A stretch of DNA of 64,000 nucleotides from contig NZ_SDPT01000001.1 in assembly GCF_004135605.1 (NCBI RefSeq), forward strand, positions 1,488,001 through 1,552,000, written 5' to 3'. Shown here one piece after another: positions 55,441-63,870 of this stretch. The notes beneath the pieces are model-generated. The model was not told where the DNA came from and searched no databases. It was given only the letters and a program-made list of their open reading frames with translations. The translations under genes and the position numbers were made by a program. Source of the stretch: Sphingomonas desiccabilis. GTDB lineage: Bacteria > Pseudomonadota > Alphaproteobacteria > Sphingomonadales > Sphingomonadaceae. Each line of letters starts with the position of its first letter. Positions within the stretch are counted from its first letter, which is position 1.

Positions 55441-57284
55441 AGCTCCTCGCCTCCCTGAGCGCCCGCATCTATGCAGTCATGGCGCTCTGCGCCGTCGCCA
55501 CCCTGTCGCTCGGCGGCTTGCTCCTTCACAGCAGCTACGAGTCCCGCGCCGCGTTCAATTGGGTCGGCCACTCGCAACGAGTCATCATCAGCCTGAACTC
55601 GCTGCAAGCCAATCTCGGCCAAGCCGAGTCCGGGCTTCGCGGTTACCTGATGACCGACGATGCCTCTTACTTGGCAAACTTCGACGACAACATCGCCCGT
55701 GCGGCCGCGCTTCGCGAAGCGGTGATCGAGCTCGTGCAGGACAATCCGCAGCAGTTGCGACGAGCCGAGGCGCTCCGGACGCTCGCCTCCGACAAGGCGC
55801 TGGTCATGACCCGGGCGGTGCAGCGTGGCCGGAAGGTGGGGGCAATCCAGGCGACAAATCCGGTCGCGCGGGAGCGCGGCCGATCGCTGATGGAGCAGAT
55901 CAACGCCATCACCGTGGCGATGCGGGACGACGAACGCCGTCTCCTCCTCCACCGGACCGAGGCAGCGAATCAGAGCTACGAAGTGGTGCGCGTCCTCCTG
56001 TTCGTGGGCTGCCCTCTGCTCGCATTGTTGATCACGCTGCTCGCCTGGCAGATCCGCACGGGAATGACCCGGCCGCTCGAGAACCTACTCGAAGCCGTGA
56101 ATCGCTTCGGTGCAGGGGACCGGGATGCCCGCGCGCGGGTGGCGGGCGGCGTCGAATTCCGCGAACTCGCCCACGCGCACAACGTCATGGCGGAGCAGCT
56201 GGCAACCGCCATCGAGCAGTCCAACATGGCGGAGGCGCAGCTCGCCCGCGCCAACGCCGAACTGGTCCAGCGCAGCCGGGCCCTGGAGACCAGGCAGAAG
56301 TCGATCGAGCTTCTGAGCGGGATGGCGCGGAGGCTGCAGGCGATCCGCGACGAGGGCGAGCTCACGACCGTGCTGGACTGTTTCCTGCCGCAGGTGCTGC
56401 CGGACGTGGCCGGCGCGCTCTACGTGCTCAACCACTCGCACAACCTGCTCGTTCGCATTTCGCGCTGGGGCGAGCCCTACGCCAATCCGGAGACGTTCCT
56501 GCCCGACCAATGTTGGGCGCTGCGGCGCGGCCAGTCGCACGAGGTCGTGCGGCCGGGAGCCGACATCGTCTGCGTGCACGCCGGTGGAAGTGTCCCGGTC
56601 GAACGCCTGTGCGAGCCGGTGATCGCGGGCGGTGAGGTCCTGGGCCTGATCTACGTAGAGGGCCTGTCGAGCCCGGAGGACCGCTTCCGGCTCGAACTGC
56701 TGATGGAGAATGTGGCGCTCGCGCTGGTGAACGAGAACCTGCGCGCCCGCCTCCGCGAACAGTCGATCCGCGATCCCCTCACCCGCCTCTTCAACCGGCG
56801 GTACCTCGAAGAAGCCATGCAGATCGAGGCCGCGCGCGCGCAGCGGACGGGCGCGCCGCTGGCCGTCGTCATGGCGGACGTCGACCATTTCAAGCGCTTC
56901 AACGACACGCATGGACACGAGGCCGGCGACGCGCTGCTGCGCGAGGTGGCCGGCCAGATCCAGTCGCACTTCCGGCATGGCGACATTGTGTGCCGCTATG
57001 GCGGTGAGGAGTTCACGGTGATCGCCCCAGGTGCGTCGCTGGAGCTGATCTGCCGCCGGGTGGACGAGCTTCGTCGCGCAGTGCGCGAGATGACGATCGA
57101 ATTCCGGGGTCAGCGGCTCGGGCCCGTGACCATGTCGTTCGGCGTCGACGTCTGGAATGCTGCCGATGAGCGCTCGACGGACACGCTTATCGGAGAAGCC
57201 GACCGGGCTCTGTTCCGCGCCAAGCGGCTGGGCCGTGACCGCATCGAGGTGGTGCCGCCGCGGGTGGACGAGGCGGCGGAATAG
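55437..57284 (+). CDS. CHASE3-HAMP-GAF-GGDEF diguanylate cyclase
   Basis: A 615-residue membrane diguanylate cyclase. An N-terminal helix (IYAVMALCAVATLSLGGLLL), a CHASE3-type periplasmic helical sensor (about 37-185), a second helix (VLLFVGCPLLALLITLLAW), HAMP, a coiled coil, a GAF domain (about 295-440) and a GGDEF domain follow. The active motif is GGEEF (522-526), and an inhibitory I-site RHGD (513-516) stands five residues upstream. It should synthesise c-di-GMP with product feedback. The ATG overlaps the stop of the phosphodiesterase gene, so opposing enzymes are co-produced beside the cellulose operon. Confidence 0.92.
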   Translation: MKLLASLSARIYAVMALCAVATLSLGGLLLHSSYESRAAFNWVGHSQRVIISLNSLQANLGQAESGLRGYLMTDDASYLANFDDNIARAAALREAVIELVQDNPQQLRRAEALRTLASDKALVMTRAVQRGRKVGAIQATNPVARERGRSLMEQINAITVAMRDDERRLLLHRTEAANQSYEVVRVLLFVGCPLLALLITLLAWQIRTGMTRPLENLLEAVNRFGAGDRDARARVAGGVEFRELAHAHNVMAEQLATAIEQSNMAEAQLARANAELVQRSRALETRQKSIELLSGMARRLQAIRDEGELTTVLDCFLPQVLPDVAGALYVLNHSHNLLVRISRWGEPYANPETFLPDQCWALRRGQSHEVVRPGADIVCVHAGGSVPVERLCEPVIAGGEVLGLIYVEGLSSPEDRFRLELLMENVALALVNENLRARLREQSIRDPLTRLFNRRYLEEAMQIEAARAQRTGAPLAVVMADVDHFKRFNDTHGHEAGDALLREVAGQIQSHFRHGDIVCRYGGEEFTVIAPGASLELICRRVDELRRAVREMTIEFRGQRLGPVTMSFGVDVWNAADERSTDTLIGEADRALFRAKRLGRDRIEVVPPRVDEAAE

Positions 57285-57293
57285 GCTGCCCGC

Positions 57294-57737
57294 TCAGGCG
57301 GCGGGTGGTTGCGCCCGCATGCCCGCACTCTCCCGAAGCACGTCGATTTGAAGCGAAAGCCAATTGCGCACCGCGCCGGCGGTGTCGCGGATGGGTACGA
57401 CGGTCCATCCGAGCACATATTCCTGGCGGCGTTTGTCGTAGTTCATGACCTCGCCTTCGAAGCAGCCCTGGCTCTCCAGTTCGCGCCGGAGCCGCTCCAG
57501 TTCCTCCCGGTCCGTGTCATAGCCCTGCAGCAGGCGGGGCGTGTTTCCGATCAGCTCCGCGCGCGAATAGCCGCATAGCCGCTCCAGCGCGGCATTGACG
57601 TAGACGATACGCGGACCCGGCACTGCAAGCGCCGCCTCGGTGATCAGGACCGCGTCTTCGCACTCGTCGAGCGTGTCGAAGAATGCCCCCGCCTCAATAC
57701 GGCATGCATAGGCCGTCGCGCGCTGCAATCTGGACAT
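57294..57737 (-). CDS. single PAS-domain protein (LOV-like, no cysteine)
   Basis: A 147-residue protein consisting mainly of one PAS domain (about 18-135): ITEAALAVPGPRIVYVNAAL, CGYSRAELIGNTPRLLQG and YVLGWTVVPIRDTAGAVRNWL. The segment where photoactive LOV domains have NCRFLQ reads TPRLLQ, so no flavin-adduct cysteine is present and blue-light chemistry is unlikely. No output domain is attached. It is convergent with the diguanylate cyclase and may sense a small ligand or partner; function is unknown. GGAG is seven bases upstream of ATG 57737. Confidence 0.75.
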   Translation of the reverse strand: MSRLQRATAYACRIEAGAFFDTLDECEDAVLITEAALAVPGPRIVYVNAALERLCGYSRAELIGNTPRLLQGYDTDREELERLRRELESQGCFEGEVMNYDKRRQEYVLGWTVVPIRDTAGAVRNWLSLQIDVLRESAGMRAQPPAA

Positions 57738-57837
57738 CCCTGCGGGCTCCAGGAGAAGACGGCGTCATGCCGCCTTTCTCCGCCCGGAACAGTAGCTTGG
57801 AAGTGCCCCGTCTGAAAGCGGGTCGTGCGCCCGATCG

Positions 57838-58722
57838 TTACTGGATGAGCCCCGCGTGGGCCAAGGCCGCATCCACGGCCTTGCGGCTGGCCTCGGACGG
57901 GGGCGTCATCGGCAGGCGCATCTCGGCGGAAAAGCCGGGCCGCAGGCGGTTGAGCGCGTACTTGACCGGGCCGGGCGATGCATCGCTGAACAGCGCCGCG
58001 TGCAGCGGATAGAGCTGGTCCTGAAGGGTGAGCGCACGGCCATAGTCCCCTGCCAGGCACGCGTCCTGGAATTCCGCGCAGAGCGCCGGCGCCACGTTCG
58101 CGGTGACCGAGATGCACCCACGCCCGCCCATCGCCATGAAGGCGAGCGCCATGTCGTCGTTGCCCGACAGCTGGCAGAAGTCCGGTCCGCAGGCGGCACG
58201 CTGGGCGGAGACGCGCTGGATGGCGCCGGTCGCATCCTTGAGGCCCACGACGACTTCGGGGAACGCGGTCACGATCCGCGCCATCGTCTCGACCGCAATG
58301 TCGGTCACGGTGCGGCCCGGCACATTGTAGAGGACGATCGGCAGCCCGCCGTCGCGCGCCAGCACCTCGAAGTGGCGGAACACGCCCTCCTGGTTCGGGC
58401 GGTTGTAATAGGGCGGCACGAGCAGCGCCGCCGCGGCGCCGGCACCCTTCGCCGCGCGCACATGCTCCAGCGCCACCGCCGTGTCGTTCGACCCGCAACC
58501 GGCGATCACCGGCACGCGCCCCGCTGCCTGGTCGATGCAGACGCGGACCACGTGATTGTGCTCGGCAATGGTCATCGTCGCCGCTTCGCCGGTGGTGCCG
58601 CAGGGCACCAGGGCGGTGGAGCCGCTTTCGATCTGCCAGTCGATGTGCGCGCGGAAGGCTGCCTCGTCGAACGCACCGTCCGTGAACGGGGTGACCAGGG
58701 CCGGGATCGAGCCGGAGAACAT
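57838..58722 (-). CDS. dapA: 4-hydroxy-tetrahydrodipicolinate synthase
   Basis: A 294-residue DapA, condensing pyruvate with aspartate semialdehyde in the lysine/diaminopimelate pathway. The Schiff-base lysine is K162 (VVGLKDATG), the proton-relay residues are Y132 (LYNVPGRT) and T43/T44 (PCGTTGEAATM), and the structure GSIPALVTPFTDG opens the barrel. ATG 58722 begins exactly at the family start although the frame extends upstream. It is divergent from the lytic transglycosylase by 67 bp, a pairing often seen in sphingomonads, both serving cell-wall metabolism. Confidence 0.95.
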   Translation of the reverse strand: MFSGSIPALVTPFTDGAFDEAAFRAHIDWQIESGSTALVPCGTTGEAATMTIAEHNHVVRVCIDQAAGRVPVIAGCGSNDTAVALEHVRAAKGAGAAAALLVPPYYNRPNQEGVFRHFEVLARDGGLPIVLYNVPGRTVTDIAVETMARIVTAFPEVVVGLKDATGAIQRVSAQRAACGPDFCQLSGNDDMALAFMAMGGRGCISVTANVAPALCAEFQDACLAGDYGRALTLQDQLYPLHAALFSDASPGPVKYALNRLRPGFSAEMRLPMTPPSEASRKAVDAALAHAGLIQ

Positions 58723-58789
58723 GGGCGGGGAGGCTCCAAGCAACAGATGAGGAAGAATTGGCTGGCGACATAGGGCCGCCTTCCATATC

Positions 58790-60859
58790 ATGTCCAGCAT
58801 GCTCACCCCCTTGCTTTCGCACATCTTGAAGGGCGGGCTGATCGCGGCGGGAGTGACCGGCGCGTCGGTCGCCTCCGGCCCCATCCAGCACCGCGCCGCG
58901 TCGTTCCTCTACGGCCAGGCCCTGCCCCTGCCCCAGCAGCTTCCCGGCCAGTATCCCGCGAGCCAGCAGATGGTGCAGCCGGTCATGCAGCCAGTGGTGC
59001 CGAGCGATCCGATCGCCGCGCCGCTCGCCGAGTGGAAGCGGCTGCAGCAGTCGGACAACCTGCCCTTCACCGACTATGCTCGCTTCCTGCTCGCCCATCC
59101 GGGCTGGCCGGGCGAGACAAGCCGCCGCGCAGCAGCGGAGACGGCGCCGGGTGCGGGCGATCCGTCGCTGACGACCCGTTTCTTCGAGCGTTTCCCACCG
59201 CTGACCGCAGCCGGACGCCTCCGCCATGCCGAGGCGCTGATGGCGACGGGCCGCGTGGATGCAGCGCGGGAGGCGGCCCGCGCCGCCTGGCGAAGCGGCG
59301 TGCTCCGCGCGTCCGACGAGGCGCGGCTGACCAGCGGCTTCTCCAGCGCACTGACCCCGGCGGATCGCGAAGCGCGGCTCGACCGGCTGCTATGGGCGAA
59401 CTCGACCACTGCGGCCGCGCGCGAACTTCCCTATGTCTCGCCCGCCAAGCAGGCGCTGTTCCGCGCTCGGCTCGCCTTCCGCACCAATGCGCCCGACGCG
59501 TCGATGCTGGCCGGCATGGTGACAGGGGCCGATCGCAACGATCCGGGCTTCATCGCGGATCGCGCCACCTGGCTGCGCAATTCCGGGCAGAGCCCCGCCG
59601 CACGCGCCTATCTCGCACAGCCGCGTACGCTCTCGGCGCTGCCGGGCAATGTGGAGAAATGGTACGAAGTGCTGCTCGCGAACGCGAGCGGCGCCGCGAA
59701 CGACCGGCAATATGCGATGGCGTTCGACATCGCCCGCCAGATCGACGACGCCTATCCCGCCGGCACCGACGTTTCGGACAAGCCCTATGGCGAGCGGGAC
59801 GACTATACGAGCCTGGCCTGGCTCGCCGGGCGTATCGCGCTCAAGAACCTCGGCCGCCCGGCAGACGCCGTCGGCATGTTCAGCCGCTACGGCAACGGAT
59901 CGCGTACGCCGACCACTCGCGCCAAAGGCTTCTACTGGGCGGCACGCGCAGCCGAGGCCGCCGGCGACACGGTGACCGCGAACCGCTGGTACGAAAGCGC
60001 GGCGGCGCTGTCCGACGTCTACTATGGCCAGCTCGCGCTGGAGCGGCTTGGCCGCCCGCTGCGGGCACCCTCGGCCACGGCAGCGGTGGTGCCGGATCCG
60101 GCGACGCGGCAGGCATTCTATGGCCGCGAAGTGGTGCAGGCGGTGCAGTATCTCGGCCGCACCGGCGCCTACCAGGACCAGACGCTGTTCGTGCGCCAGA
60201 TCGCCAATGCCGCTACCAGCGACACCGATCATGCGCTCGCTGCCGAGCTCTCCAAGAGGATCGGCCGACCCGACCTGGGGGTGATGGTCGGGCGCAGCGC
60301 GCTGATGAACGGCCACAGCGACTATACGGTCGCGGGGTATCCCTCGGTGCCGGTGCCTGCGACGCAGCAGAGCAACTTCACCATGATCCACGCGATCGCG
60401 CGGCAGGAAAGCCAGTTCGATCGCGCCGCGGTAAGCCATGCCGGCGCGCGCGGGTTGATGCAGTTGATGCCCGGCACCGCGCGCGAGGCGGCGACCAAGC
60501 TGGGGCTGAGCTACAGCAGCGATTCGCTCACCAGCGACACCGGCTACAACATCCAGCTGGGATCGAGCTATTTCCAGCGGATGCTCGACTATTACGGCGG
60601 CAGCTACCCGCTGGCGGTGGCGGCGTACAACGCCGGGCCGGGCAATGTGAACAAGTGGCTCGGCGCCTTCGGCGATCCTCGTACGGGTGCCGTGGACACG
60701 CTCGATTGGGTGGAATCGATCCCCTATACCGAGACCCGCAATTACGTGCAGCGCGTGCTGGAGAATGCGGTCGTCTATGACCTGCTAAACCCGCAGCACG
60801 CCCGCTCGCGCGGGCCGGCGAACCTGTCGTGGTACCTGGGCAAGAACCGGCCCGGCTGA
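58790..60859 (+). CDS. soluble lytic murein transglycosylase (Slt70-like)
   Basis: A 689-residue periplasmic lytic transglycosylase. An N-terminal signal-like segment (HILKGGLIAAGVTGASVASG) is followed by a long alpha-superhelical domain made of TPR-like helices (about 80-510) and a C-terminal goose-lysozyme-like catalytic domain with E540 in ARQESQFDRAA, GLMQLMPGTA and AVAAYNAGPGNVNKW. It cleaves peptidoglycan with anhydromuramate formation. ATG 58790 and ATG 58799 are both possible. It is followed by greB after 11 bases. Confidence 0.9.
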   Translation: MSSMLTPLLSHILKGGLIAAGVTGASVASGPIQHRAASFLYGQALPLPQQLPGQYPASQQMVQPVMQPVVPSDPIAAPLAEWKRLQQSDNLPFTDYARFLLAHPGWPGETSRRAAAETAPGAGDPSLTTRFFERFPPLTAAGRLRHAEALMATGRVDAAREAARAAWRSGVLRASDEARLTSGFSSALTPADREARLDRLLWANSTTAAARELPYVSPAKQALFRARLAFRTNAPDASMLAGMVTGADRNDPGFIADRATWLRNSGQSPAARAYLAQPRTLSALPGNVEKWYEVLLANASGAANDRQYAMAFDIARQIDDAYPAGTDVSDKPYGERDDYTSLAWLAGRIALKNLGRPADAVGMFSRYGNGSRTPTTRAKGFYWAARAAEAAGDTVTANRWYESAAALSDVYYGQLALERLGRPLRAPSATAAVVPDPATRQAFYGREVVQAVQYLGRTGAYQDQTLFVRQIANAATSDTDHALAAELSKRIGRPDLGVMVGRSALMNGHSDYTVAGYPSVPVPATQQSNFTMIHAIARQESQFDRAAVSHAGARGLMQLMPGTAREAATKLGLSYSSDSLTSDTGYNIQLGSSYFQRMLDYYGGSYPLAVAAYNAGPGNVNKWLGAFGDPRTGAVDTLDWVESIPYTETRNYVQRVLENAVVYDLLNPQHARSRGPANLSWYLGKNRPG

Positions 60860-60870
60860 GTTCCTTGCCC

Positions 60871-61353
60871 ATGGATCGCCCGAACTACATCACGCCGGCC
60901 GGCTATTCGGCGTTGAAGGCGGAATATGACGCGCTGTTCGCGACCGAGCGGCCGAAGCTGGTGGAGACCATCTCCTGGGCCGCCGGCAACGGCGATCGTT
61001 CGGAGAACGGCGACTATATCTACGGTCGCAAGCGGCTGCGCGAGATCGACCGGCGGCTCGGCTGGCTCGCCAAGCGGATGAGGGCGGCCAAGGTCGTCGA
61101 TCCCGCGCAGCAGCCGGACCGCAGCCGCGCCTGGTTCGGCGCCACCCTCACCATCGCGGACGAGGACGACAACCAGCGCGTGCTGACCTTGGTCGGCGAC
61201 GACGAGGCGGAGGCCGCGAGCGGGCGGATCGGCTGGAACGCCCCCCTCGCCCGGGCCCTGCGCGGCGCCGCCGTGGGCGATCTGCGCCGCGTGATGCTGC
61301 CGGCGGGCGAGCGCGAATATGAGGTGATCGCCATCACCTATCCGGCCGGCTGA
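60871..61353 (+). CDS. greB: transcription elongation factor GreB
   Basis: A 160-residue Gre factor. The N-terminal coiled coil contains the acidic tip-type sequence NGDRSENGDYIYGRKRLREIDRR and the C-terminal FKBP-like domain has ADEDDNQRVLTLVGDDEA and SPLARAL-like NAPLARALRGAAVGD. GreB enters the RNA polymerase secondary channel and stimulates cleavage of backtracked RNA. YIYGRKRLREID favours GreB over GreA. ATG 60871 follows the transglycosylase stop closely. Confidence 0.9.
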   Translation: MDRPNYITPAGYSALKAEYDALFATERPKLVETISWAAGNGDRSENGDYIYGRKRLREIDRRLGWLAKRMRAAKVVDPAQQPDRSRAWFGATLTIADEDDNQRVLTLVGDDEAEAASGRIGWNAPLARALRGAAVGDLRRVMLPAGEREYEVIAITYPAG

Positions 61354-61403
61354 CGGAACGCCCCTGCCCCTTCGTCGATTGATAGCGGCGAAGGAGAGCA
61401 ACC

Positions 61404-61637
61404 ATGGAAAATCCGCGCACCGAAAGTGCCCGCATCCACGACGACCGCGCCGTGATCGACGCGGCCGAGGATGCGCCCGCCACCGCAAGCAGCGCGGGCG
61501 GGAACCTGCAGCGTGACGTGGCCAGCCAGAACGAGGTGGCGCAGGCGCTCGATCCCGAAGCGCTCACCCGCCCCAAGAAGGACGACGCGATCCACAACGA
61601 CCAGGCGCGCCGCAATCAGCGTGCGCCCGACGCCTGA
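61404..61637 (+). CDS. small hydrophilic protein, unknown
   Basis: A 77-residue, charged and alanine-rich protein with no membrane segment or cysteine, predicted disordered. GGAGAGC precedes its ATG, and a terminator lies 38 bases past its stop, so it seems to be a real short transcript. It shows no recognisable domain; short acidic proteins of this kind are common beside greB in sphingomonads as far as I can judge, but this is not certain. Confidence 0.55.
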   Translation: MENPRTESARIHDDRAVIDAAEDAPATASSAGGNLQRDVASQNEVAQALDPEALTRPKKDDAIHNDQARRNQRAPDA

Positions 61638-61641
61638 GCAT

Positions 61642-61707
61642 CGAAGGCGACAGCCTTCGCGAGTTCGTCGCGCGGACGGGCCCTCGCCACCAGCGGGGGC
61701 CCGTTTT
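61642..61707 (+). terminator. double hairpin with rho-independent terminator
   Basis: A 7-bp hairpin CGAAGGC-GACA-GCCTTCG (61642-61659) is followed by an 8-bp stem ACGGGCCC/GGGCCCGT (61676-61704) with T-run to 61707. The second is a standard terminator for the small upstream gene. Confidence 0.75.
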
Positions 61708-61756
61708 CGGTTCTGCCCGCATCGCCAACGGTCGCCGGCTGCTCTAGGGAAACGCC

Positions 61757-62593
61757 ATGGATCGCCCCTCCCCCCACCCGACCGCCCCCACGGGCAACGT
61801 CGCGCTGCTGATCGACGCCGACAACGCGTCTCACGCGTCGCTGGACTATGTGCTCACGGTCCTGGCGGAGCTAGGCACGGTCAACGTCCGGCGCATCTAC
61901 GGCAACTGGCGCAAGCCCGCGCTGAAAGGCTGGGCCGACCTGACGCTGCGCTATGGCATCGAGCCGTTCCAGCAGTTCGACGTCACCAAGGGCAAGAACG
62001 CCACCGACATGAAGATGACGATCGACGCGATGGACCTGCTGTTCCGCGGGCGAATCACGGGCTTTGGCATCATGTCCTCCGACAGCGACTTCATGCCGCT
62101 GGCCCAGCGCATCCGGCAGGAGGGGGTACCGGTCTATGGCTTCGGCACCGACCGCACGCCCGAGGGCTTCCGCGAATCCTGCAGCCGCTTCATCGACGTC
62201 TCGCGCGCCCGCGCGTTGCAGAGCGAGGCGGAACCGGAGCCGGAACTGGTTCTGCCGCCTGCGATCGGCCGGACGCGCGAAGCGGCCAAGCCCGCTCCGG
62301 CCAGCACGACGGCGCCGGCAGGAAAGCCCGCGCCGGTGGAATCCGCGGCCGCCAACCAGAAGCGCAAGGTCGATGCTGCCCTCGTGAAGCTGCTGGTGGA
62401 CGCCTATGCGCAGTCCCGCCAAGACGCGCAGAAGTTCGCCAGCCTATCGGAAGTGGGGCAGCGCGCCGGAAACCGCTCAAGCTTCGATACCCGCAACTAC
62501 GGCTTTGCGCGTCTTTCCGACCTGATCGAGCAGGTGCCGAACTTCCAGGTCGAGCGGCGGGACAACGGGGTGTTCGTGAAGCGGGTGCGCTGA
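61757..62593 (+). CDS. NYN-domain protein with C-terminal OST-HTH/LOTUS domain
   Basis: A 278-residue protein of the LabA/DUF88 group. The N-terminal NYN (PIN-like) nuclease domain (about 12-155) has the acidic metal residues in ALLIDADNAS (D20, D22), NATDMKMTIDAMD and GIMSSDSDFMPL. A linker rich in Ala/Pro (about 160-205) joins a C-terminal OST-HTH/LOTUS-type RNA-binding domain (about 210-278; KLLVDAYAQS..., FDTRNYGFARLSDLIEQ). Such proteins are suspected RNases or RNA-binding regulators. It precedes the CYP152 gene by 38 bp on the same strand. Confidence 0.85.
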   Translation: MDRPSPHPTAPTGNVALLIDADNASHASLDYVLTVLAELGTVNVRRIYGNWRKPALKGWADLTLRYGIEPFQQFDVTKGKNATDMKMTIDAMDLLFRGRITGFGIMSSDSDFMPLAQRIRQEGVPVYGFGTDRTPEGFRESCSRFIDVSRARALQSEAEPEPELVLPPAIGRTREAAKPAPASTTAPAGKPAPVESAAANQKRKVDAALVKLLVDAYAQSRQDAQKFASLSEVGQRAGNRSSFDTRNYGFARLSDLIEQVPNFQVERRDNGVFVKRVR

Positions 62594-62631
62594 TCGGGGA
62601 ACGCTCCGGCGGCTCCGGCGCTTCTGTCGGG

Positions 62632-63864
62632 ATGGAGCTTCCCCGGGATCCCGCACTCGACAGCACACGCGCCTTCTTTTCCGAAGGATATGACTGGATC
62701 GGCAACCGCTGCCGGGCACTCGGAAGCGACGTGTTCCGCGCCCGCATCCTGCTCCGGCCGGTCGTGTGCATGATGGGCGAAGAGGCGGCGCGCCGCTTCT
62801 ACGATGGGGATAGCTTCACCCGCGCCGGCGCCATGCCGCAGACGACGCTTCGCCAGTTGCAGGACAAGGGCAGCGTGCAGGCCCTGGACGGCGCAGCGCA
62901 CCGCCATCGCAAGCAGCTGTTTCTGTCGATGATGGTCGGCGATCCGGCCGAGGCCCTGGCGGACGCCTTCGAGCGCCGCTGGCATGCCGACTTGCCTCGC
63001 TGGCAAGGACGCGCGGAGGTGCGGATGCACGAGGCGTTCGGGCGATTGCTGTGCGGCGCCGCCTGCGATTGGCTGGGCGTTCCGGTGGAGAACGATGCGC
63101 TGCGCCGCCGTACCCGCGAGATGCTGGCGATGATCGGTGGCGCCGGCAGCGTCGGCCCCCGCGCCTGGCGGGGCCTGGCACTGCGCCGGGGTGCCGAGCA
63201 CTGGGCCCGCGAGGTGGTGAGGCATGTACGCGACGGGACGCTGGCGGTCAGGAAGGACACGCCGATCGCGCGCCTCGCCGGCTTCCGCGACCTCGACGGC
63301 GAACTGCTGGACCTGCGCACCGCGGGCGTGGAACTGCTCAACATCGTGCGGCCGACGGTCGCCGTTTCCCGCTTCCTGTGCTTCGCCACGCTCGCGCTCC
63401 ACCGGCAGCGGGGCGCTGCAGCCTTTGTGAAGGATCGCGAACCCGCGCGGCTACAGGCCTTCGCGCAGGAGGTGCGGCGCTTCTACCCGTTCTTTCCGGT
63501 CATTGGTGGCCGCGTCCGGACGCCCTTCCGGTTCCGCGGCCACGCGTTCGGCCGGGGCGACTGGGTGTTGCTGGGGCTGCACGCCACCAACCACGATCCG
63601 CGACTATGGGAGGCACCGGAAGCGTTCCGCCCGGAACGCTTCCTCGATCGGGAGCCCGGCGCTTTCGCCCTGGTTCCGCAAGGCGCCGGAGCCCATGCGG
63701 ACGATCACCGCTGCCCCGGCGAGTGGATCACCCTTGCGCTGCTGCGGCGATTGGTGCCGCTCCTGCTCGCCACCGAACACCGCCTCCCGCCGCAGGACCT
63801 GAGCATCCCCCACAACCGGTTCCCGACGCTTCCGCGCAGGGGGCTCCGGCTGGGCTTCGCCTGA
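62632..63864 (+). CDS. CYP152-family P450 fatty-acid peroxygenase
   Basis: A 410-residue P450 of the CYP152 family (P450-SPalpha/BSbeta/OleT). The haem ligand is C361 in HRCPGEW, and the carboxylate-binding pair R240-P241 (NIVRPTVAVSRF) corresponds to the Arg-Pro of SPalpha/BSbeta that binds the fatty-acid carboxylate, replacing the usual acid-alcohol pair. LFLSMM, YPFFPVIGG and TNHDPRLWEAPEAFRPERF are conserved. These enzymes use H2O2 to hydroxylate fatty acids at alpha or beta carbon. In Sphingomonas the alpha-hydroxylase provides 2-hydroxymyristate for glycosphingolipids. Alpha, beta or decarboxylating specificity is not determined here. Confidence 0.9.
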   Translation: MELPRDPALDSTRAFFSEGYDWIGNRCRALGSDVFRARILLRPVVCMMGEEAARRFYDGDSFTRAGAMPQTTLRQLQDKGSVQALDGAAHRHRKQLFLSMMVGDPAEALADAFERRWHADLPRWQGRAEVRMHEAFGRLLCGAACDWLGVPVENDALRRRTREMLAMIGGAGSVGPRAWRGLALRRGAEHWAREVVRHVRDGTLAVRKDTPIARLAGFRDLDGELLDLRTAGVELLNIVRPTVAVSRFLCFATLALHRQRGAAAFVKDREPARLQAFAQEVRRFYPFFPVIGGRVRTPFRFRGHAFGRGDWVLLGLHATNHDPRLWEAPEAFRPERFLDREPGAFALVPQGAGAHADDHRCPGEWITLALLRRLVPLLLATEHRLPPQDLSIPHNRFPTLPRRGLRLGFA

Positions 63865-63870
63865 TCGGCT

